Shown one piece after another: positions 33,486 to 43,322 of a stretch of DNA of 64,000 nucleotides (position 1 is the stretch's first letter; the number at the start of each line of letters is the position of its first letter). The position numbers and the translations under genes were made by a program. Under the pieces are notes generated by a model. It was not told the DNA's origin, searched no databases, and saw nothing but the letters and a program-made list of their open reading frames with translations. Source of the DNA: Aeromonas hydrophila subsp. hydrophila ATCC 7966 (GTDB taxonomy: Bacteria; Pseudomonadota; Gammaproteobacteria; Enterobacterales; Aeromonadaceae); NCBI RefSeq assembly GCF_000014805.1, contig NC_008570.1:1555001-1619000 (forward strand). Direction: 5' to 3'.

Positions 33486-34619
33486 ATGAGTGAACAAGTC
33501 AAACAGCTGGTGGCCGTCACCCGCCAGCCTGCTCTGAGTGCCGGGGTCGACCAGGTACTGGCCCGGCTGACCGAGGTCGAAACCCGGCAGGTCCGGGGCT
33601 CCCTGGCGGAGGCCAGGGCCCACTGCCTGACGCAAGGGGCCCCCGATATTCTGCTGGTGGAGGTGGAGAACCCGCAGACGCTAGCGGCCGATCTGGCCGC
33701 CCTCGCCGAGTGTTGTCCACCCCAGATGCGGCTGGTACTGCTGGGGGAGCGGGGGGATGTGACCCTGTTTCGCTGGCTGATTTCGGTGGGGGTGGATGAT
33801 TACTATCCGGCACCGCTGGATCCCGATGCCCTGCGCACCGGCCTGTTGCGTCTGCTGGGGGTCCCCCTTGCCACCTCGTTGCGCAAGGGGCGGGTGATCT
33901 GCGTGGTGGGTGCCGCCGGCGGGGTGGGCACCAGCACTGTGGCCGCCAACCTGGCCATGGCGTTGGCCGACCTGCATCACCGCCAGGTTGCGCTGCTGGA
34001 TCTCAATCTTCACCACAGTCGCCACCCCATACTGCTGGGCAGCGACTATGCCCCTCCCGGCGAGCAGTGGTGGCAGGCGACCGAGCGGCTCGATGGTACC
34101 CTGCTGGCGCATACCGCCCATCAGCTTGGACCCAGACTCTTTCTCTTCTATGACGAGGGGCAGCAGCTGGTGCTCGGTGCCGAACAGCTGGTGGCGGCGG
34201 TCAATGTGATGGCGGAGCACTACAGCACCCTCATCATAGATGTGCCGGATCTGCGCAGTCATGCGCTGCAGGCCTTGTTGCAGCAGGCTGACGTGGCGAT
34301 CTGGCTGCACGATTTCAGTCTGGGGGCGCTGCGGCTGCTGGGGCAATTCCCGCAAGGCGGGCCGGCCCAGCGCCGTCTGCTGGTGGGCAACAACTGTCGT
34401 GGCAAGGAGGGTCGGGTACCGGCGCAGGCGCTTGAGCGTGTCTGTGGTCAGCCCCACGCCGCCGTGCTGCCCTACGATCATGGCGCCTTCGTGCGCGCCG
34501 AGCGAGCCGGGCAGCCGTTGATCCAGCAAAAGAGCAAGCTGGCTCGCGCCCTCACGTCACTGGCCGCCGAGCTGGTGGGAGCTCAGGTCGCGGGACGAGC
34601 CCGGGGCGGGAGGCGCTGA
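33486..34619 (+). CDS. tadZ: TadZ/CpaE pilus localisation ATPase-like protein
   Basis: The product has 377 residues with an N-terminal receiver-like domain (about 1-125, with ILLVEVENPQT and GVDDYYPAPLD) and a C-terminal MinD/ParA-like domain. The P-loop reads GAAGGVGTST near residue 141. The usual lysine residues of the deviant Walker A (KGGxGKS/T) are missing, so ATP hydrolysis may be weak or absent, as in several TadZ proteins. It localises the Tad apparatus in the cell. It starts four bases after the preceding stop and overlaps tadA by one base. Confidence 0.88.
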   Translation: MSEQVKQLVAVTRQPALSAGVDQVLARLTEVETRQVRGSLAEARAHCLTQGAPDILLVEVENPQTLAADLAALAECCPPQMRLVLLGERGDVTLFRWLISVGVDDYYPAPLDPDALRTGLLRLLGVPLATSLRKGRVICVVGAAGGVGTSTVAANLAMALADLHHRQVALLDLNLHHSRHPILLGSDYAPPGEQWWQATERLDGTLLAHTAHQLGPRLFLFYDEGQQLVLGAEQLVAAVNVMAEHYSTLIIDVPDLRSHALQALLQQADVAIWLHDFSLGALRLLGQFPQGGPAQRRLLVGNNCRGKEGRVPAQALERVCGQPHAAVLPYDHGAFVRAERAGQPLIQQKSKLARALTSLAAELVGAQVAGRARGGRR

Positions 34620-35932
34620 TGTTTGGACAAGCCAATAGCCGACAGCCGTCGGTGTCAGGGGCACTGCTCACCCTGTCTGATGCCGCGCGGGAGGCTTTCT
34701 ACGAGCTGGTCGAACCCTCGGTGGCGGCGACCTTGCCGCGCGCCGCGCTGCTGGAGCGGGTGGCCAGTGCCCTCGCACAGCTCTCGGCCCGTCGCATGCT
34801 GCCCTACAACCGCCAGGAGCTGACTCAGCTCGCCCGCCAGCTGGTGGACGAGATGGTGGGGGTGGGGCCGCTGCAACCCCTGCTCGATGATCCCGAGGTA
34901 TCGGACATTCTGGTCAATGGCCCGGACCAGGTCTATGTGGAGCGGCACGGCAAGCTGACCCTGTCGGGCGTGCGTTTTCGTGACCGCCAGCATGTGTTCA
35001 ACGTGGCGCAGCGGATCGTCAATGCGGTGGGGCGGCGGGTGGATGAGTCCACCCCCATGGTGGATGCCCGGCTGGCCGATGGCAGCCGGGTCAACGTCAT
35101 TGCCCCCCCCATCGCTCTGTGCGGCACCACCATCTCCATTCGCAAATTTCCCAGCGCCCGTCTGACCCTGGCCCATCTGGTGGAGAAGGGGGCCCTGTCC
35201 GATGCCATGGCCCGTTTTCTGGGGCTGGCGGCGCGCAGCCGCTTCAATGTGCTCATCTCGGGGGGGACGGGCTCGGGCAAAACCACCTTGCTCAACGCCC
35301 TGAGCAAGCACATCAATGACGACGAGCGGATCATCACCATAGAGGATGCCGCCGAGCTCTCCCTCGAACAGCCTCACTGGGTGCCGCTGGAGACCCGCAA
35401 CGAGAGTGCCGAGGGCAAGGGGGAGGTGAGTGTTCGCGCCCTGGTGCGCAACGCCCTGCGGATGAGGCCGGACCGGATCATTCTGGGGGAGGTGCGCGGT
35501 GCCGAGGCGTTTGACATGTTGCAGGCGATGAACACGGGCCATGACGGCTCACTCTGCACCCTGCACGCCAACACCCCTGAAGATGCGCTGCTGCGTCTGA
35601 CCAACATGTTGCAGATGGGGGCTGAGCGGCTCTCTGAGCAGATCATCCAGGCCCAGATCGCCAGCGCAGTGGATCTGGTGGTGCAACTGGAACGGATGCG
35701 TGACGGTCAGCGCCGCATCACCGCCATCAGCGAGATCACCGAACTGGCAGAAGGACAAATCCGGATGCGGCCGCTGTTTCGCTTCGTGCTGGAGTCCGAG
35801 CTGCACGGCAAGCTGCAGGGGCGCTTCAGCGTCTACCCTCTCTCGGCCGCAGTAGCAGAGAAAGCCCGTCAGGCCGGCTTGCTGAGCGAGCTGCAATCCT
35901 GCATGGCGGGCGACGGGGAGCCAGTCTCATGA
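34619..35932 (+). CDS. tadA: Flp pilus assembly ATPase TadA/CpaF
   Basis: This 437-residue GspE-family motor ATPase powers pilin polymerisation. Walker A is GGTGSGKTT at about 214-222; the Asp box reads [10 protein letters not shown]; Walker B is in [14 protein letters not shown]; and the His box appears in [18 protein letters not shown]. It is cytoplasmic at the inner membrane with TadB and TadC. It overlaps tadZ by one base (TGATG) and tadB by four bases, indicating strict coupling. Confidence 0.95.
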   Translation: MFGQANSRQPSVSGALLTLSDAAREAFYELVEPSVAATLPRAALLERVASALAQLSARRMLPYNRQELTQLARQLVDEMVGVGPLQPLLDDPEVSDILVNGPDQVYVERHGKLTLSGVRFRDRQHVFNVAQRIVNAVGRRVDESTPMVDARLADGSRVNVIAPPIALCGTTISIRKFPSARLTLAHLVEKGALSDAMARFLGLAARSRFNVLISGGTGSGKTTLLNALSKHINDDERIITIEDAAELSLEQPHWVPLETRNESAEGKGEVSVRALVRNALRMRPDRIILGEVRGAEAFDMLQAMNTGHDGSLCTLHANTPEDALLRLTNMLQMGAERLSEQIIQAQIASAVDLVVQLERMRDGQRRITAISEITELAEGQIRMRPLFRFVLESELHGKLQGRFSVYPLSAAVAEKARQAGLLSELQSCMAGDGEPVS

Positions 35933-36813
35933 ACACGCTCATTCTGGTGTGCCTCTGCTGGGGGCTGGCCTGTCTGCTGCTCTGGCAATGGCAGAGCCGA
36001 TGCGATGCCTGGCAGCAGCAGTGTCAACGTTATGGCCATCAACCCGCGCAACAGAAGAGGGCAAGGCCACGGCCCCACTGGCATCAGCAGATGGTGACCA
36101 TGGTGGGCCAGGAGCAGCTGACCCGCTGGACCTGGCAGGGCCCGGCAGGGGCGGCCCTGACCTGCGTCTTGCTGGCGGCCAATGGCATGCCGCTCTGGCT
36201 GGCGGTGTTGTTGGCGGCAGGGGGGGCTCTGGCTCTTGGGCTGGTGCTCTATCAGCAACTGCAACAGCGGGCGCTGGAGCAGTTTCGAACCCGGTTGCCC
36301 GAGGTGATCGACGGCATGATACGGGCGCTGCGGGTGGGGGCGCCGCTGGCGGATATCTTCCTGCTGGTGGCCCGCCAGCAGCGCGGTTTGATGTCTCGGC
36401 TGTTTGCCCAGATGCACGACGAGTTGCAGGTCGGCCAGCCGGTGGCGCAGGTGATGCAGCAGGCGGCTGGCCGGGTCGCGGTGGCCGAGTTCCAGTTTCT
36501 GACCATAGTGCTCAGCCTGCAGCAGGAGACAGGAGGCCGCCTCTCCGAGGTGCTGGCGCAACTGGTGGAGACTCTGCGTGCCCGCCAGACCCTGGCGGCC
36601 AGCATCCAGACCATCACGGCCGAGAGCCGCAATGCCGCCAAGGTACTGGCAGCGCTCCCCGTCATCATACTGCTGGTGCTGTTCACCACAGGGCGGGAGC
36701 ACTTCACCTATCTGATGACCACGACCAGCGGCCAGTGGGTGCTGGGCTATGTCTCCATCAGCGTGGCGGTCGGGCTCTGGCTCATCCGTCGCCTCACGCG
36801 TCTGCAGGGGTAG
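35929..36813 (+). CDS. tadB: Inner membrane platform protein TadB
   Basis: This 294-residue type II/IV secretion F-domain protein has an N-terminal membrane segment (ILVCLCWGLACLLLW), two more around residues 65-110, the cytoplasmic F domain (RLPEVIDGMIRALRVGAPL...FQFLTIVLSLQQETGG), and C-terminal segments (LPVIILLVLFTT; LGYVSISVAVGLWLI). It forms the inner membrane base of the Flp machine together with TadC. It overlaps the tadA end by four bases. Confidence 0.9.
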   Translation: MNTLILVCLCWGLACLLLWQWQSRCDAWQQQCQRYGHQPAQQKRARPRPHWHQQMVTMVGQEQLTRWTWQGPAGAALTCVLLAANGMPLWLAVLLAAGGALALGLVLYQQLQQRALEQFRTRLPEVIDGMIRALRVGAPLADIFLLVARQQRGLMSRLFAQMHDELQVGQPVAQVMQQAAGRVAVAEFQFLTIVLSLQQETGGRLSEVLAQLVETLRARQTLAASIQTITAESRNAAKVLAALPVIILLVLFTTGREHFTYLMTTTSGQWVLGYVSISVAVGLWLIRRLTRLQG

Positions 36814-36816
36814 CCC

Positions 36817-37701
36817 ATGACGGTCATGCAACTTTTTGGATTGGCGCTGAGCTGTTTCGCGCTGGCCGCGTTTGCCGGCTGGCATGGTTACCGGCAGCAG
36901 CAGCAGTGGTTGGCCCAGAGCCGTCGCTATGGCCCGCCTCGTCAAGGCAGGGAGGTGGCGCGGGACTGGCTGTCCTGGTGCGGTCGTGGTTACCCGGTCG
37001 GTGCCCGGGAGCAGGCCCGCTTGCAGCAGCTGCTGGCGCAGGCGGGGATCTTCTCCCGCCATGGCTTTGACCGGCTCAGGGCGGCCAAGCTGTTGGGCGG
37101 GCTGGGAGGGGCTATGGCGGTCTTGCTGTGGCGTCTGCTGGCGGCGCCCGCCGACGGCTTCACCCTGATGTGGGTGCTGGTGGCCTATGTGGTGGGGGCC
37201 GGGGTGCCCGAGCGCTGGCTGCAATGGCGCGCCCGCAAGGTGAAAGCGGCGCAGCAGAAGGTGGTGCCCGATGCCATCGATCTGCTGGTGATCAGCGTCG
37301 AGGCGGGACTGGCCCTCGATCGGGCCCTGCTGCGGGTCGGTCACTATCTGGGGGCGCTGGAGCCTGGCCTGGCCCGCCAGTTTTTGCGCACCCATGCGGA
37401 GATCCAGATGCGCGGCGATCAGGCCGGTTGTCTGGCTCGACTCGCCTGGCGCACCGGCCTGCCCGAACTGGATCGTCTCGCCAATACCCTGCAGATGGCC
37501 CAGCAATACGGTTCGCCGCTGGCCGAGACCATGCGCACCATCAGCCAGGAGGCGCGCCAGATGCGCCGGCTGGCGCTGGAGGAGCAGGCAGGCTCCTTGC
37601 CGGGCAAGATCACCCTCATCCAGATGGCACTCATCATGCTGCCCATGCTGGTGCTGATCATCGCTCCCACCCTCAACTTGTTGATCAACAGCCTGCGCTG
37701 A
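36817..37701 (+). CDS. tadC: Inner membrane platform protein TadC
   Basis: This 294-residue F-domain protein is homologous in layout to TadB: an N-terminal membrane segment, paired segments around 90-130, the F domain (VVPDAIDLLVISVEAGLALD...LPELDRLANTLQMAQQYG) and a terminal hydrophobic helix (IQMALIMLPMLVLIIAPTL). It is the partner of TadB in the inner membrane platform. It starts three bases after tadB. Confidence 0.9.
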   Translation: MTVMQLFGLALSCFALAAFAGWHGYRQQQQWLAQSRRYGPPRQGREVARDWLSWCGRGYPVGAREQARLQQLLAQAGIFSRHGFDRLRAAKLLGGLGGAMAVLLWRLLAAPADGFTLMWVLVAYVVGAGVPERWLQWRARKVKAAQQKVVPDAIDLLVISVEAGLALDRALLRVGHYLGALEPGLARQFLRTHAEIQMRGDQAGCLARLAWRTGLPELDRLANTLQMAQQYGSPLAETMRTISQEARQMRRLALEEQAGSLPGKITLIQMALIMLPMLVLIIAPTLNLLINSLR

Positions 37702-37720
37702 GCGGGCCACAGGACTTGAA

Positions 37721-38485
37721 ATGCGATCACGACTTCATCACCTGCTGCTGCTGGCCCTGCTCGGGCTGGCAGGTTGCAGCAATCACGGCGATACCCGGCA
37801 GCAAAGCCAGAGCAATGGCATGGCGGTAGCCAAGGCGGCGTTCGATTCAGCCCAGTATGACAAGGCGGAGCGGCTCTATCAGGCCTTGCTGGTGGACGAT
37901 GCCAGCCTGGACGAGGCGCAACTGATGCTGGCCCGCACCCGCTATCAGCAAGACAAGAAACAGGCGGCGCGCGATGGCTTGCAGCAGTTGCTGGACAAGG
38001 GCGGCAAGCAGGGGGCTCAGGCCGCCCACTATCTTGGCAAGTTTCTGCTGGATGATGGCCTAACCGCTGAGGCTGCGCGAGTCTATCAGCAGGGGCTGGC
38101 GCTGGCCGGGCTTGCTCTGGACGAACGGGCGCGGCTCAGCAACGGTCTGGGGGTGGCCAGCTTGCAGCAGGGGGCGTTTGGCAAGGGGCGCCAGCAGTTT
38201 GAGGCGGCGGTGGCGGCGGCTCCCGACGAGCCCGACTATCGTGCCAACCTGGCATTGGGCTGGCTGATGGAGGGCAACAAGGTGGCGGCCCGGCAGGCAT
38301 TCGAGCCCTTGTTGCACTACCAGAGCCTGCCACCGCGGGTGGAGATGAACTATGTCTTGCTGCTGCTGGCCGAGGGCAATGAGCCCCAGGCTCGCCTCAT
38401 ATTGTCGCGTTTTCTCAGCGCCAGTCAGCTGGAGCACGACATCAGGCTGCTCAAGGCACAGCTGGGGCGGGGGCGAGGGGCGTGA
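37721..38485 (+). CDS. tadD: TPR lipoprotein TadD
   Basis: The product has 254 residues with a lipoprotein signal and lipobox LAGC (about residue 19). The mature protein is made of TPR-like helical repeats (AKAAFDSAQYDKAERLYQAL; LNGL/ANLALGWLMEGNKVAARQAF), which mediate protein contacts. TadD is a pilotin-like assembly factor of the Tad apparatus. It overlaps tadE by four bases. Confidence 0.88.
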   Translation: MRSRLHHLLLLALLGLAGCSNHGDTRQQSQSNGMAVAKAAFDSAQYDKAERLYQALLVDDASLDEAQLMLARTRYQQDKKQAARDGLQQLLDKGGKQGAQAAHYLGKFLLDDGLTAEAARVYQQGLALAGLALDERARLSNGLGVASLQQGAFGKGRQQFEAAVAAAPDEPDYRANLALGWLMEGNKVAARQAFEPLLHYQSLPPRVEMNYVLLLLAEGNEPQARLILSRFLSASQLEHDIRLLKAQLGRGRGA

Positions 38486-38955
38486 GAGGCCAGCGCGGGG
38501 TGGCCAGCATAGAGCTGGTGATCATATTGCCGCTGCTGCTGGCACTGCTGTTGCTGGTGGTGGATGTGCTGCGGGTGCATCTGCAATACAGCACCCTGGA
38601 GCATGGCTTGCGATCCGTGCTGCGTGAGCTGCAGGCCGAATCGGCAGCGGGGCGGATCCCCTCGGCCGACGGGATCCGCCTTCGCTTGCAGCAACGGGGG
38701 CGAGGGGAGCTGGACGCCGTGACGGTGAGCGTCAACCACCATGTGTCGCTGGAGGCCATGCTGGGCCAGGAGGAGGGCAGCCCGGATCCCGCCAGCGAAA
38801 CCCGCTTGCCTGCGGATCCCGTGCTGGAGGTGACGGCCAGGATCCGTCCCCGTCTACAGCTCACCCCGTGCTGGCTGATTGACGAGCGCGAACTCAGCTA
38901 TCGGAGCACCCTGCTGCTGCTCACCGACCGGCTACCGGCCGGAGGTGCAGGATGA
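38482..38955 (+). CDS. tadE: Pseudopilin TadE
   Basis: This 157-residue TadE-like pseudopilin has a short basic leader (MRGQRG) before a hydrophobic segment beginning VASIELVIILPLLLALLLLV, with the Glu at +5 from the expected cleavage site after Gly. The rest is a periplasmic domain. It is processed by TadV in other systems. It overlaps its neighbours by four bases on each side. Confidence 0.85.
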   Translation: MRGQRGVASIELVIILPLLLALLLLVVDVLRVHLQYSTLEHGLRSVLRELQAESAAGRIPSADGIRLRLQQRGRGELDAVTVSVNHHVSLEAMLGQEEGSPDPASETRLPADPVLEVTARIRPRLQLTPCWLIDERELSYRSTLLLLTDRLPAGGAG

Positions 38956-39458
38956 GCCGTTGTTTCCGGCGGCGGTCATCTTCCGGCCCGGGCACCATGG
39001 GCGGCAGCATCAGCATGGAGGCGATGTGCTTCATTCCCGTGCTGCTGGCCCTGCTGAGCTTTGGCAATGAAGCACTGCAACTGCTGCGCCTGGAGCAACG
39101 TCTGCACAATGTGGCCTACAACGTGACCCAGATAGTCACCCAGCAGGGCACGGGGCAAAATGCCGCCGCCGTGGCACAGCTGACCTTCTATCGGCGCTTC
39201 GTGCAGGGCCAGTTGTCTGCGCTGCAAGTAGGGCAGGCGGCACTGACCATAGAGCAATACAACAGCGCCAATGGCGAGCTTGTGCCCCTGTTGCAGGGCA
39301 CTGGCTGCGCCGGGCAGGGCAACTGGCCGCCACTGCGGGTCGGCACCCTGATGCGGGTCACTCTCTGTTATCGCCTCGGGCAAGGGGAGGGTGGCATGTT
39401 CAGCCGGTTCTGGGCGGGTCGTACCCTGACCACCCACTTTATTCAGGAGATCCATTGA
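38952..39458 (+). CDS. tadF: Pseudopilin TadF
   Basis: The product has 168 residues with a basic N-terminus and a hydrophobic stretch after GGSISMEAMCFIPVLLALLSF, with a Glu near the start of the helix as in TadE/TadF pseudopilins. The C-terminal part is periplasmic and ends in a motif with two cysteines (TGCAGQG; VTLCYRLG). The position between tadE and tadG supports the assignment. Confidence 0.82.
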   Translation: MSRCFRRRSSSGPGTMGGSISMEAMCFIPVLLALLSFGNEALQLLRLEQRLHNVAYNVTQIVTQQGTGQNAAAVAQLTFYRRFVQGQLSALQVGQAALTIEQYNSANGELVPLLQGTGCAGQGNWPPLRVGTLMRVTLCYRLGQGEGGMFSRFWAGRTLTTHFIQEIH

Positions 39459-40841
39459 ATGGGACTGCCCTTGCGCCAGGGGGGCGGGCTCTCCCCCACC
39501 TTCGCCCTGATGTTGACTGGCGTGCTGGCGCTGACCGGCGTGGTCATCGAGCTGGTGCGAGGCTACAGCGGCCAGAGCCTGCTCAGCGCGGCCGCCGATG
39601 CGGTGCTTTACTCGGCCGCCGACAGCGACAGTGCGGCGGAAGATGCCGCCGCGCTGGTTCGGGCCAATCTGGCGGGGCGCCATTTGCAGGTGGGCCCCCC
39701 CGCTCTGAGCCAGAACGAGCAGGAGGCTCAGGTCATCCTGCAGGGAGAGGTGCCGGCGCTGATGGCGCTCTCCGCCATCGGCACAAGCGGTGATCTGCCG
39801 GTAGCGGCGGCAGCCCGTGCCAGCAGTGCCCGTACTCGCATAGAAATTGCCCTGGTGCTGGATGTGTCCAACTCCATGTCCGGGGCACCTATGAAGGCGA
39901 TCAAGCAGGGGCTGGCGGAGTTTGGCGAGGTGCTGTTTGGCCGCGAGCGGCGCAATCAGGACAGAGTGGTCAGCATCATTCCCGCCACCGGCCTGGTCAA
40001 TATCGGGGATCACCCCGAACTGTTTCATCCAGAGAGCCTGACATTCCCCTTCGGATTGCAGACGCTGGCCCATGAGCGAGGCTGGAGCAATTTGCTGACT
40101 CGAGAAGTGCCGGGACGCCAGCGCAAGGCATTCTGCGCTCGCCTGCCGGAGCATGTGGACGGCATCGATCGGCTGGCCGAACTTACCCCGGGCTGGATCC
40201 GCAAGCTGGAACTGGCCCCGCGTGGTGAGGCGCAACCCCGCCTGCACTACAGCACCAAGCCGCCAGCCATCCAGCAGTATGAGGATGGTACTCCCCTGCG
40301 GGCGTTTGCCCCGCGGGAGAACCCCCTGGAGCGTTATCTGGAGAACCGGCGTGACAAGCTCGGCATCTTCGATGATCCGGATTGCGGGGTGAGCCCCATT
40401 CAGGCGCACCTGTCGACCCGGGCCGCGTATCGTCAGGCACTCGATACCCTCCATGCCGCCTTCAACACCAATACGGCCGAGGGGGTGATGTGGGGCTGGC
40501 GGCTGCTCTCGCCACAGTGGCAGGGTCGTTGGCAGCAGGGGGCCGCCGAACTGCCGCGCCCTTACGGGCAAGCGGATAACCGCAAGATCCTGGTGCTGTT
40601 CTCGGATGGGGAGCACATGGGGCCCGAAGCGGCGCTGAGGGATCGCAAACAACTGCTACTGTGTCGGGAGATGAAGCGCAAGGGGATCCAGGTCTATACG
40701 GTGGCATTCGAGGGGGATGCTCGTTTCGTGGCGCAGTGTGCCAGCGAACGCTCGCTGGCCTACAAGGCCACCAGCGGCAATATCAGGACAGTGCTGACCC
40801 GGCTGGCCAGCGCCATCAACGATGTGGTGCTGACAAAATAG
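39459..40841 (+). CDS. tadG: TadG-like von Willebrand A domain protein
   Basis: The product has 460 residues. An N-terminal membrane segment (FALMLTGVLALTGVVIELV) is followed by a TadE-like/Flp-like pre-region and a vWA domain beginning IEIALVLDVSNSMSGAPM at about residue 128, with the intact MIDAS motif D-x-S-x-S. The C-terminal half includes ILVLFSDGEHMGPE, a second MIDAS-like strand. TadG anchors or caps the Flp apparatus. It is the last gene of the operon. The ATG at 39459 directly follows the tadF stop. Confidence 0.88.
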   Translation: MGLPLRQGGGLSPTFALMLTGVLALTGVVIELVRGYSGQSLLSAAADAVLYSAADSDSAAEDAAALVRANLAGRHLQVGPPALSQNEQEAQVILQGEVPALMALSAIGTSGDLPVAAAARASSARTRIEIALVLDVSNSMSGAPMKAIKQGLAEFGEVLFGRERRNQDRVVSIIPATGLVNIGDHPELFHPESLTFPFGLQTLAHERGWSNLLTREVPGRQRKAFCARLPEHVDGIDRLAELTPGWIRKLELAPRGEAQPRLHYSTKPPAIQQYEDGTPLRAFAPRENPLERYLENRRDKLGIFDDPDCGVSPIQAHLSTRAAYRQALDTLHAAFNTNTAEGVMWGWRLLSPQWQGRWQQGAAELPRPYGQADNRKILVLFSDGEHMGPEAALRDRKQLLLCREMKRKGIQVYTVAFEGDARFVAQCASERSLAYKATSGNIRTVLTRLASAINDVVLTK

Positions 40842-40852
40842 TGCCATATGGT

Positions 40853-40882
40853 GCAAAAAAGAGGGGCCAAGTTTGGCCCCTC
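40853..40882 (-). terminator. Terminator of the alcohol dehydrogenase gene
   Basis: GAGGGGCCAA and TTGGCCCCTC arms (40861-40882) followed on the minus strand by TTTTTTGCAC. It may also end the tad operon from the other side. Confidence 0.85.
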
Positions 40883-40905
40883 ATCTCATCTGTCGAGCAT
40901 CCGGT

Positions 40906-42057
40906 TTACATAGCGGCGCGGAAGATGGCGACGATCTCGGCGTGGCTTGCCTGTTTCGGGTTGGTGAAGCCGCAGGCATCTTTCAGGGCGTTCTCGGCCA
41001 GCAGGTTGAAGTCGTCGGCCTTGACGCCGAGCTGCTCCAGCCCGGCCGGGATCTTGACGTCGTGAGCCAGCTGCTGGATGGCGGCAATGGCGGCGGCGGC
41101 CCCTTGTTCGTCATTCATGGCGCTCACGTCCACCCCCATATGACGGGCCACGTCCTTCAGGCGAGCGGCGCACACCTGAGCGTTGTAGGCCTGCACGTGG
41201 GGCAGCAGTACGGCGTTGCACACCCCGTGCGGCAGGTCGTAGAAGCCGCCCAGCTGGTGGGCCATGGCGTGCACGTAGCCCAGGCTTGCGTTGTTGAAAG
41301 CCATGCCGGCCAGGAACTGGGCGTAGGCCATCTGTTCGCGGGCGTGCAGATCGTCGCCCTGATTGACGGCGGTGCGCAGGTGCTTGGCGATGAGCTGGAT
41401 GGCCATGATGGCGCTGGCATCGGTCACCGGGGTGGCGATGGTGGAGACATACGCCTCGATGGCGTGGGTCAGCGCATCCATGCCGGTGGCGGCGGTGAGG
41501 CCGGCCGGCTTGGCCAGCATCAGCTCGGGGTCGTTGACCGACATTAGCGGGGTGACGTGCTTGTCGACGATGGCCATCTTCACGTGGCGAGCCTCGTCGG
41601 TGATGATGCAAAAGCGGGTCATCTCGGAGGCGGTGCCGGCGGTGGTGTTGATGGCGATGAGCGGCAGCTGCGGTTTGGCGGAGCGATCCACCCCTTCGTA
41701 ATCCTTGATGCTGCCACCGTTGGCGGCCACCAGGGCGATGCCCTTAGCGCAGTCGTGGGGGGAGCCGCCGCCCAGCGAGATGACGCAGTCGCAGCCATTG
41801 GCCTTGAGCATGGCCAGGCCCGCTTCCACGTTGGTCATGGTCGGGTTGGGCTTGGTCTCGTCGAAAACTGCGCTTTCAATGCCATGTTCTGCCAGCAGGC
41901 CGGCGACCTTGGCGACCACGCCGATCTGGTTGAGGATCTTGTCGGTGACGATCAGCGCCTTGCGATGGCCATAACCCTTGATATCGGCTGCCGCTTCTTG
42001 CAGACAGCCTGCTCCCATCAGGTTGATTGCGGGAATGTAGAACTTGAATGTCGCCAT
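40906..42057 (-). CDS. yiaY: Iron-dependent alcohol dehydrogenase (YiaY-like)
   Basis: This 383-residue group III Fe-ADH has the NAD-binding [11 protein letters not shown] (about 96-106), [11 protein letters not shown], and metal ligands in the [12 protein letters not shown] and [20 protein letters not shown] regions. Length matches E. coli YiaY, a probable L-threonine or primary alcohol dehydrogenase. The start MATFKFYIP at 42057 follows CGGAGTCC. The 392-bp upstream region is divergent from udp and holds two CG-centred palindromes. The physiological substrate is not clear. Confidence 0.88.
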   Translation of the reverse strand: MATFKFYIPAINLMGAGCLQEAAADIKGYGHRKALIVTDKILNQIGVVAKVAGLLAEHGIESAVFDETKPNPTMTNVEAGLAMLKANGCDCVISLGGGSPHDCAKGIALVAANGGSIKDYEGVDRSAKPQLPLIAINTTAGTASEMTRFCIITDEARHVKMAIVDKHVTPLMSVNDPELMLAKPAGLTAATGMDALTHAIEAYVSTIATPVTDASAIMAIQLIAKHLRTAVNQGDDLHAREQMAYAQFLAGMAFNNASLGYVHAMAHQLGGFYDLPHGVCNAVLLPHVQAYNAQVCAARLKDVARHMGVDVSAMNDEQGAAAAIAAIQQLAHDVKIPAGLEQLGVKADDFNLLAENALKDACGFTNPKQASHAEIVAIFRAAM

Positions 42058-42229
42058 GATGGACTCCGTTTTATTAGCCATTAAGTGGTATGCGGGCGCC
42101 AACATAACATCGTCAGAGGGGATGAAAAGGGGTCAATGGTATCTGCTTTGCAACTTTATGGACTCGATCACGTACCGGAAACATGGGGCGCGACAGGGAT
42201 TGACAAGGGCCCTTGCCCGTTCGCGAATA

Positions 42230-42243
42230 GAAAAACGTTTTTC
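42230..42243. promoter_or_regulatory. LacI-type palindrome (1) between the ADH gene and udp
   Basis: GAAAAACGTTTTTC is a perfect 14-bp palindrome with the central CG typical of LacI-family operators. Its regulator is unknown. It belongs to the 42058-42449 intergenic region, which otherwise shows no gene. Confidence 0.5.
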
Positions 42244-42261
42244 AATTAATTCATCAGGTTA

Positions 42262-42274
42262 GCAAACGTTTTGC
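42262..42274. promoter_or_regulatory. LacI/PurR-like site (2) between the ADH gene and udp
   Basis: GCAAACGTTTTGC is PurR-like (consensus core GCAAACGTTTGC) with one extra T. It lies 19 bp from palindrome 1. Confidence 0.4.
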
Positions 42275-42449
42275 GCCGAATTTGTCACTGTCAATGCAAG
42301 GAAGTGTGAGATGCTTCAAGGAATTGGAAAGCGCTTTCGACCATAGTTGGCGCCTCCCCGACGAGGGGAGTGAAGGCTTGAAAGTACCATAAAGAATCAT
42401 CTTAACTTGCGCCCTGACCATGCTGGTGGGGAGCAACCAGGAGTCCACT

Positions 42450-43205
42450 ATGTCTGATGTATTTCACTTGGGTTTGAAGAAAGCGGATCTGCAAGGCGCC
42501 ACCCTGGCGATCGTCCCTGGTGATCCCGAGCGCGTGAAGCGCATCGCAGAGCTGTTGGATAACCCGGTGCACCTGGCCAGCCATCGTGAATTCACTACCT
42601 GGCGCGGCGAGATGGACGGCAAGGCCGTGATCATCTGCTCCACCGGTATCGGCGGCCCGTCCACTTCCATCGCGGTGGAAGAGCTGGCTCAGCTGGGCAT
42701 CCGTACCTTCCTGCGCATCGGCACCACCGGCGCTATCCAGCCGCACCTGAACGTAGGCGACGTGATCGTCACCACCGGTTCCGTGCGCCTCGACGGTGCC
42801 AGCCTGCACTTCGCGCCGATGGAGTTCCCGGCCGTGGCCGACTTCGACTGCACTACCGCGCTGGTGAACACCGCCAAAGAGCTGGGTTCCAAGCTGCACA
42901 TCGGTGTGACTGCCTCCTCCGATACCTTCTACCCGGGTCAGGAGCGTTACGACACCGTATCCGGCCGCGTCGTGAGCCGTTTCCAGGGTTCCATGAAAGA
43001 GTGGCAAGCCATGGGCGTGCTGAACTACGAGATGGAATCTGCCACCCTGCTGACCATGTGCACCAGCCAGGGCCTGCGCGCCGGTATGGTGGCTGGCGTC
43101 ATCGTCAACCGTACCCAGCAGGAAATCCCGAACGCCGAGACCATGGCGAAAACCGAATCTGATGCCATCAAGATCGTACTGGGCGCTGCCCGCAAGCTGA
43201 TCTGA
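42450..43205 (+). CDS. udp: Uridine phosphorylase
   Basis: This 251-residue enzyme splits uridine with phosphate into uracil and ribose-1-phosphate, in the pyrimidine salvage pathway. It is nearly colinear with E. coli Udp: [59 protein letters not shown], and MNYEMES-type nucleoside motif ([13 protein letters not shown]). The ATG at 42450 follows AGGAG. Nucleoside genes are often under CytR and CRP; the upstream palindromes could fit a LacI-family regulator, but CytR sites were not clearly recognised. Confidence 0.97.
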   Translation: MSDVFHLGLKKADLQGATLAIVPGDPERVKRIAELLDNPVHLASHREFTTWRGEMDGKAVIICSTGIGGPSTSIAVEELAQLGIRTFLRIGTTGAIQPHLNVGDVIVTTGSVRLDGASLHFAPMEFPAVADFDCTTALVNTAKELGSKLHIGVTASSDTFYPGQERYDTVSGRVVSRFQGSMKEWQAMGVLNYEMESATLLTMCTSQGLRAGMVAGVIVNRTQQEIPNAETMAKTESDAIKIVLGAARKLI

Positions 43206-43322
43206 TAGCACCACACCGAGTGGGGGGTGGGGGCCGTTGCGAAAGCGCGGCCCCTATCTTTATCCGCCGTTTACCGCTTTGCCCCTCTTCTGCTTGCCTG
43301 CCCCTTGTTTCCCTGCTCCGGG

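Noticed and set aside
35869..37710. A 613-codon minus-strand frame antisense to tadB/tadC
   Set aside because: Same antisense pattern. The plus-strand Tad genes have conserved order, motifs and overlaps.
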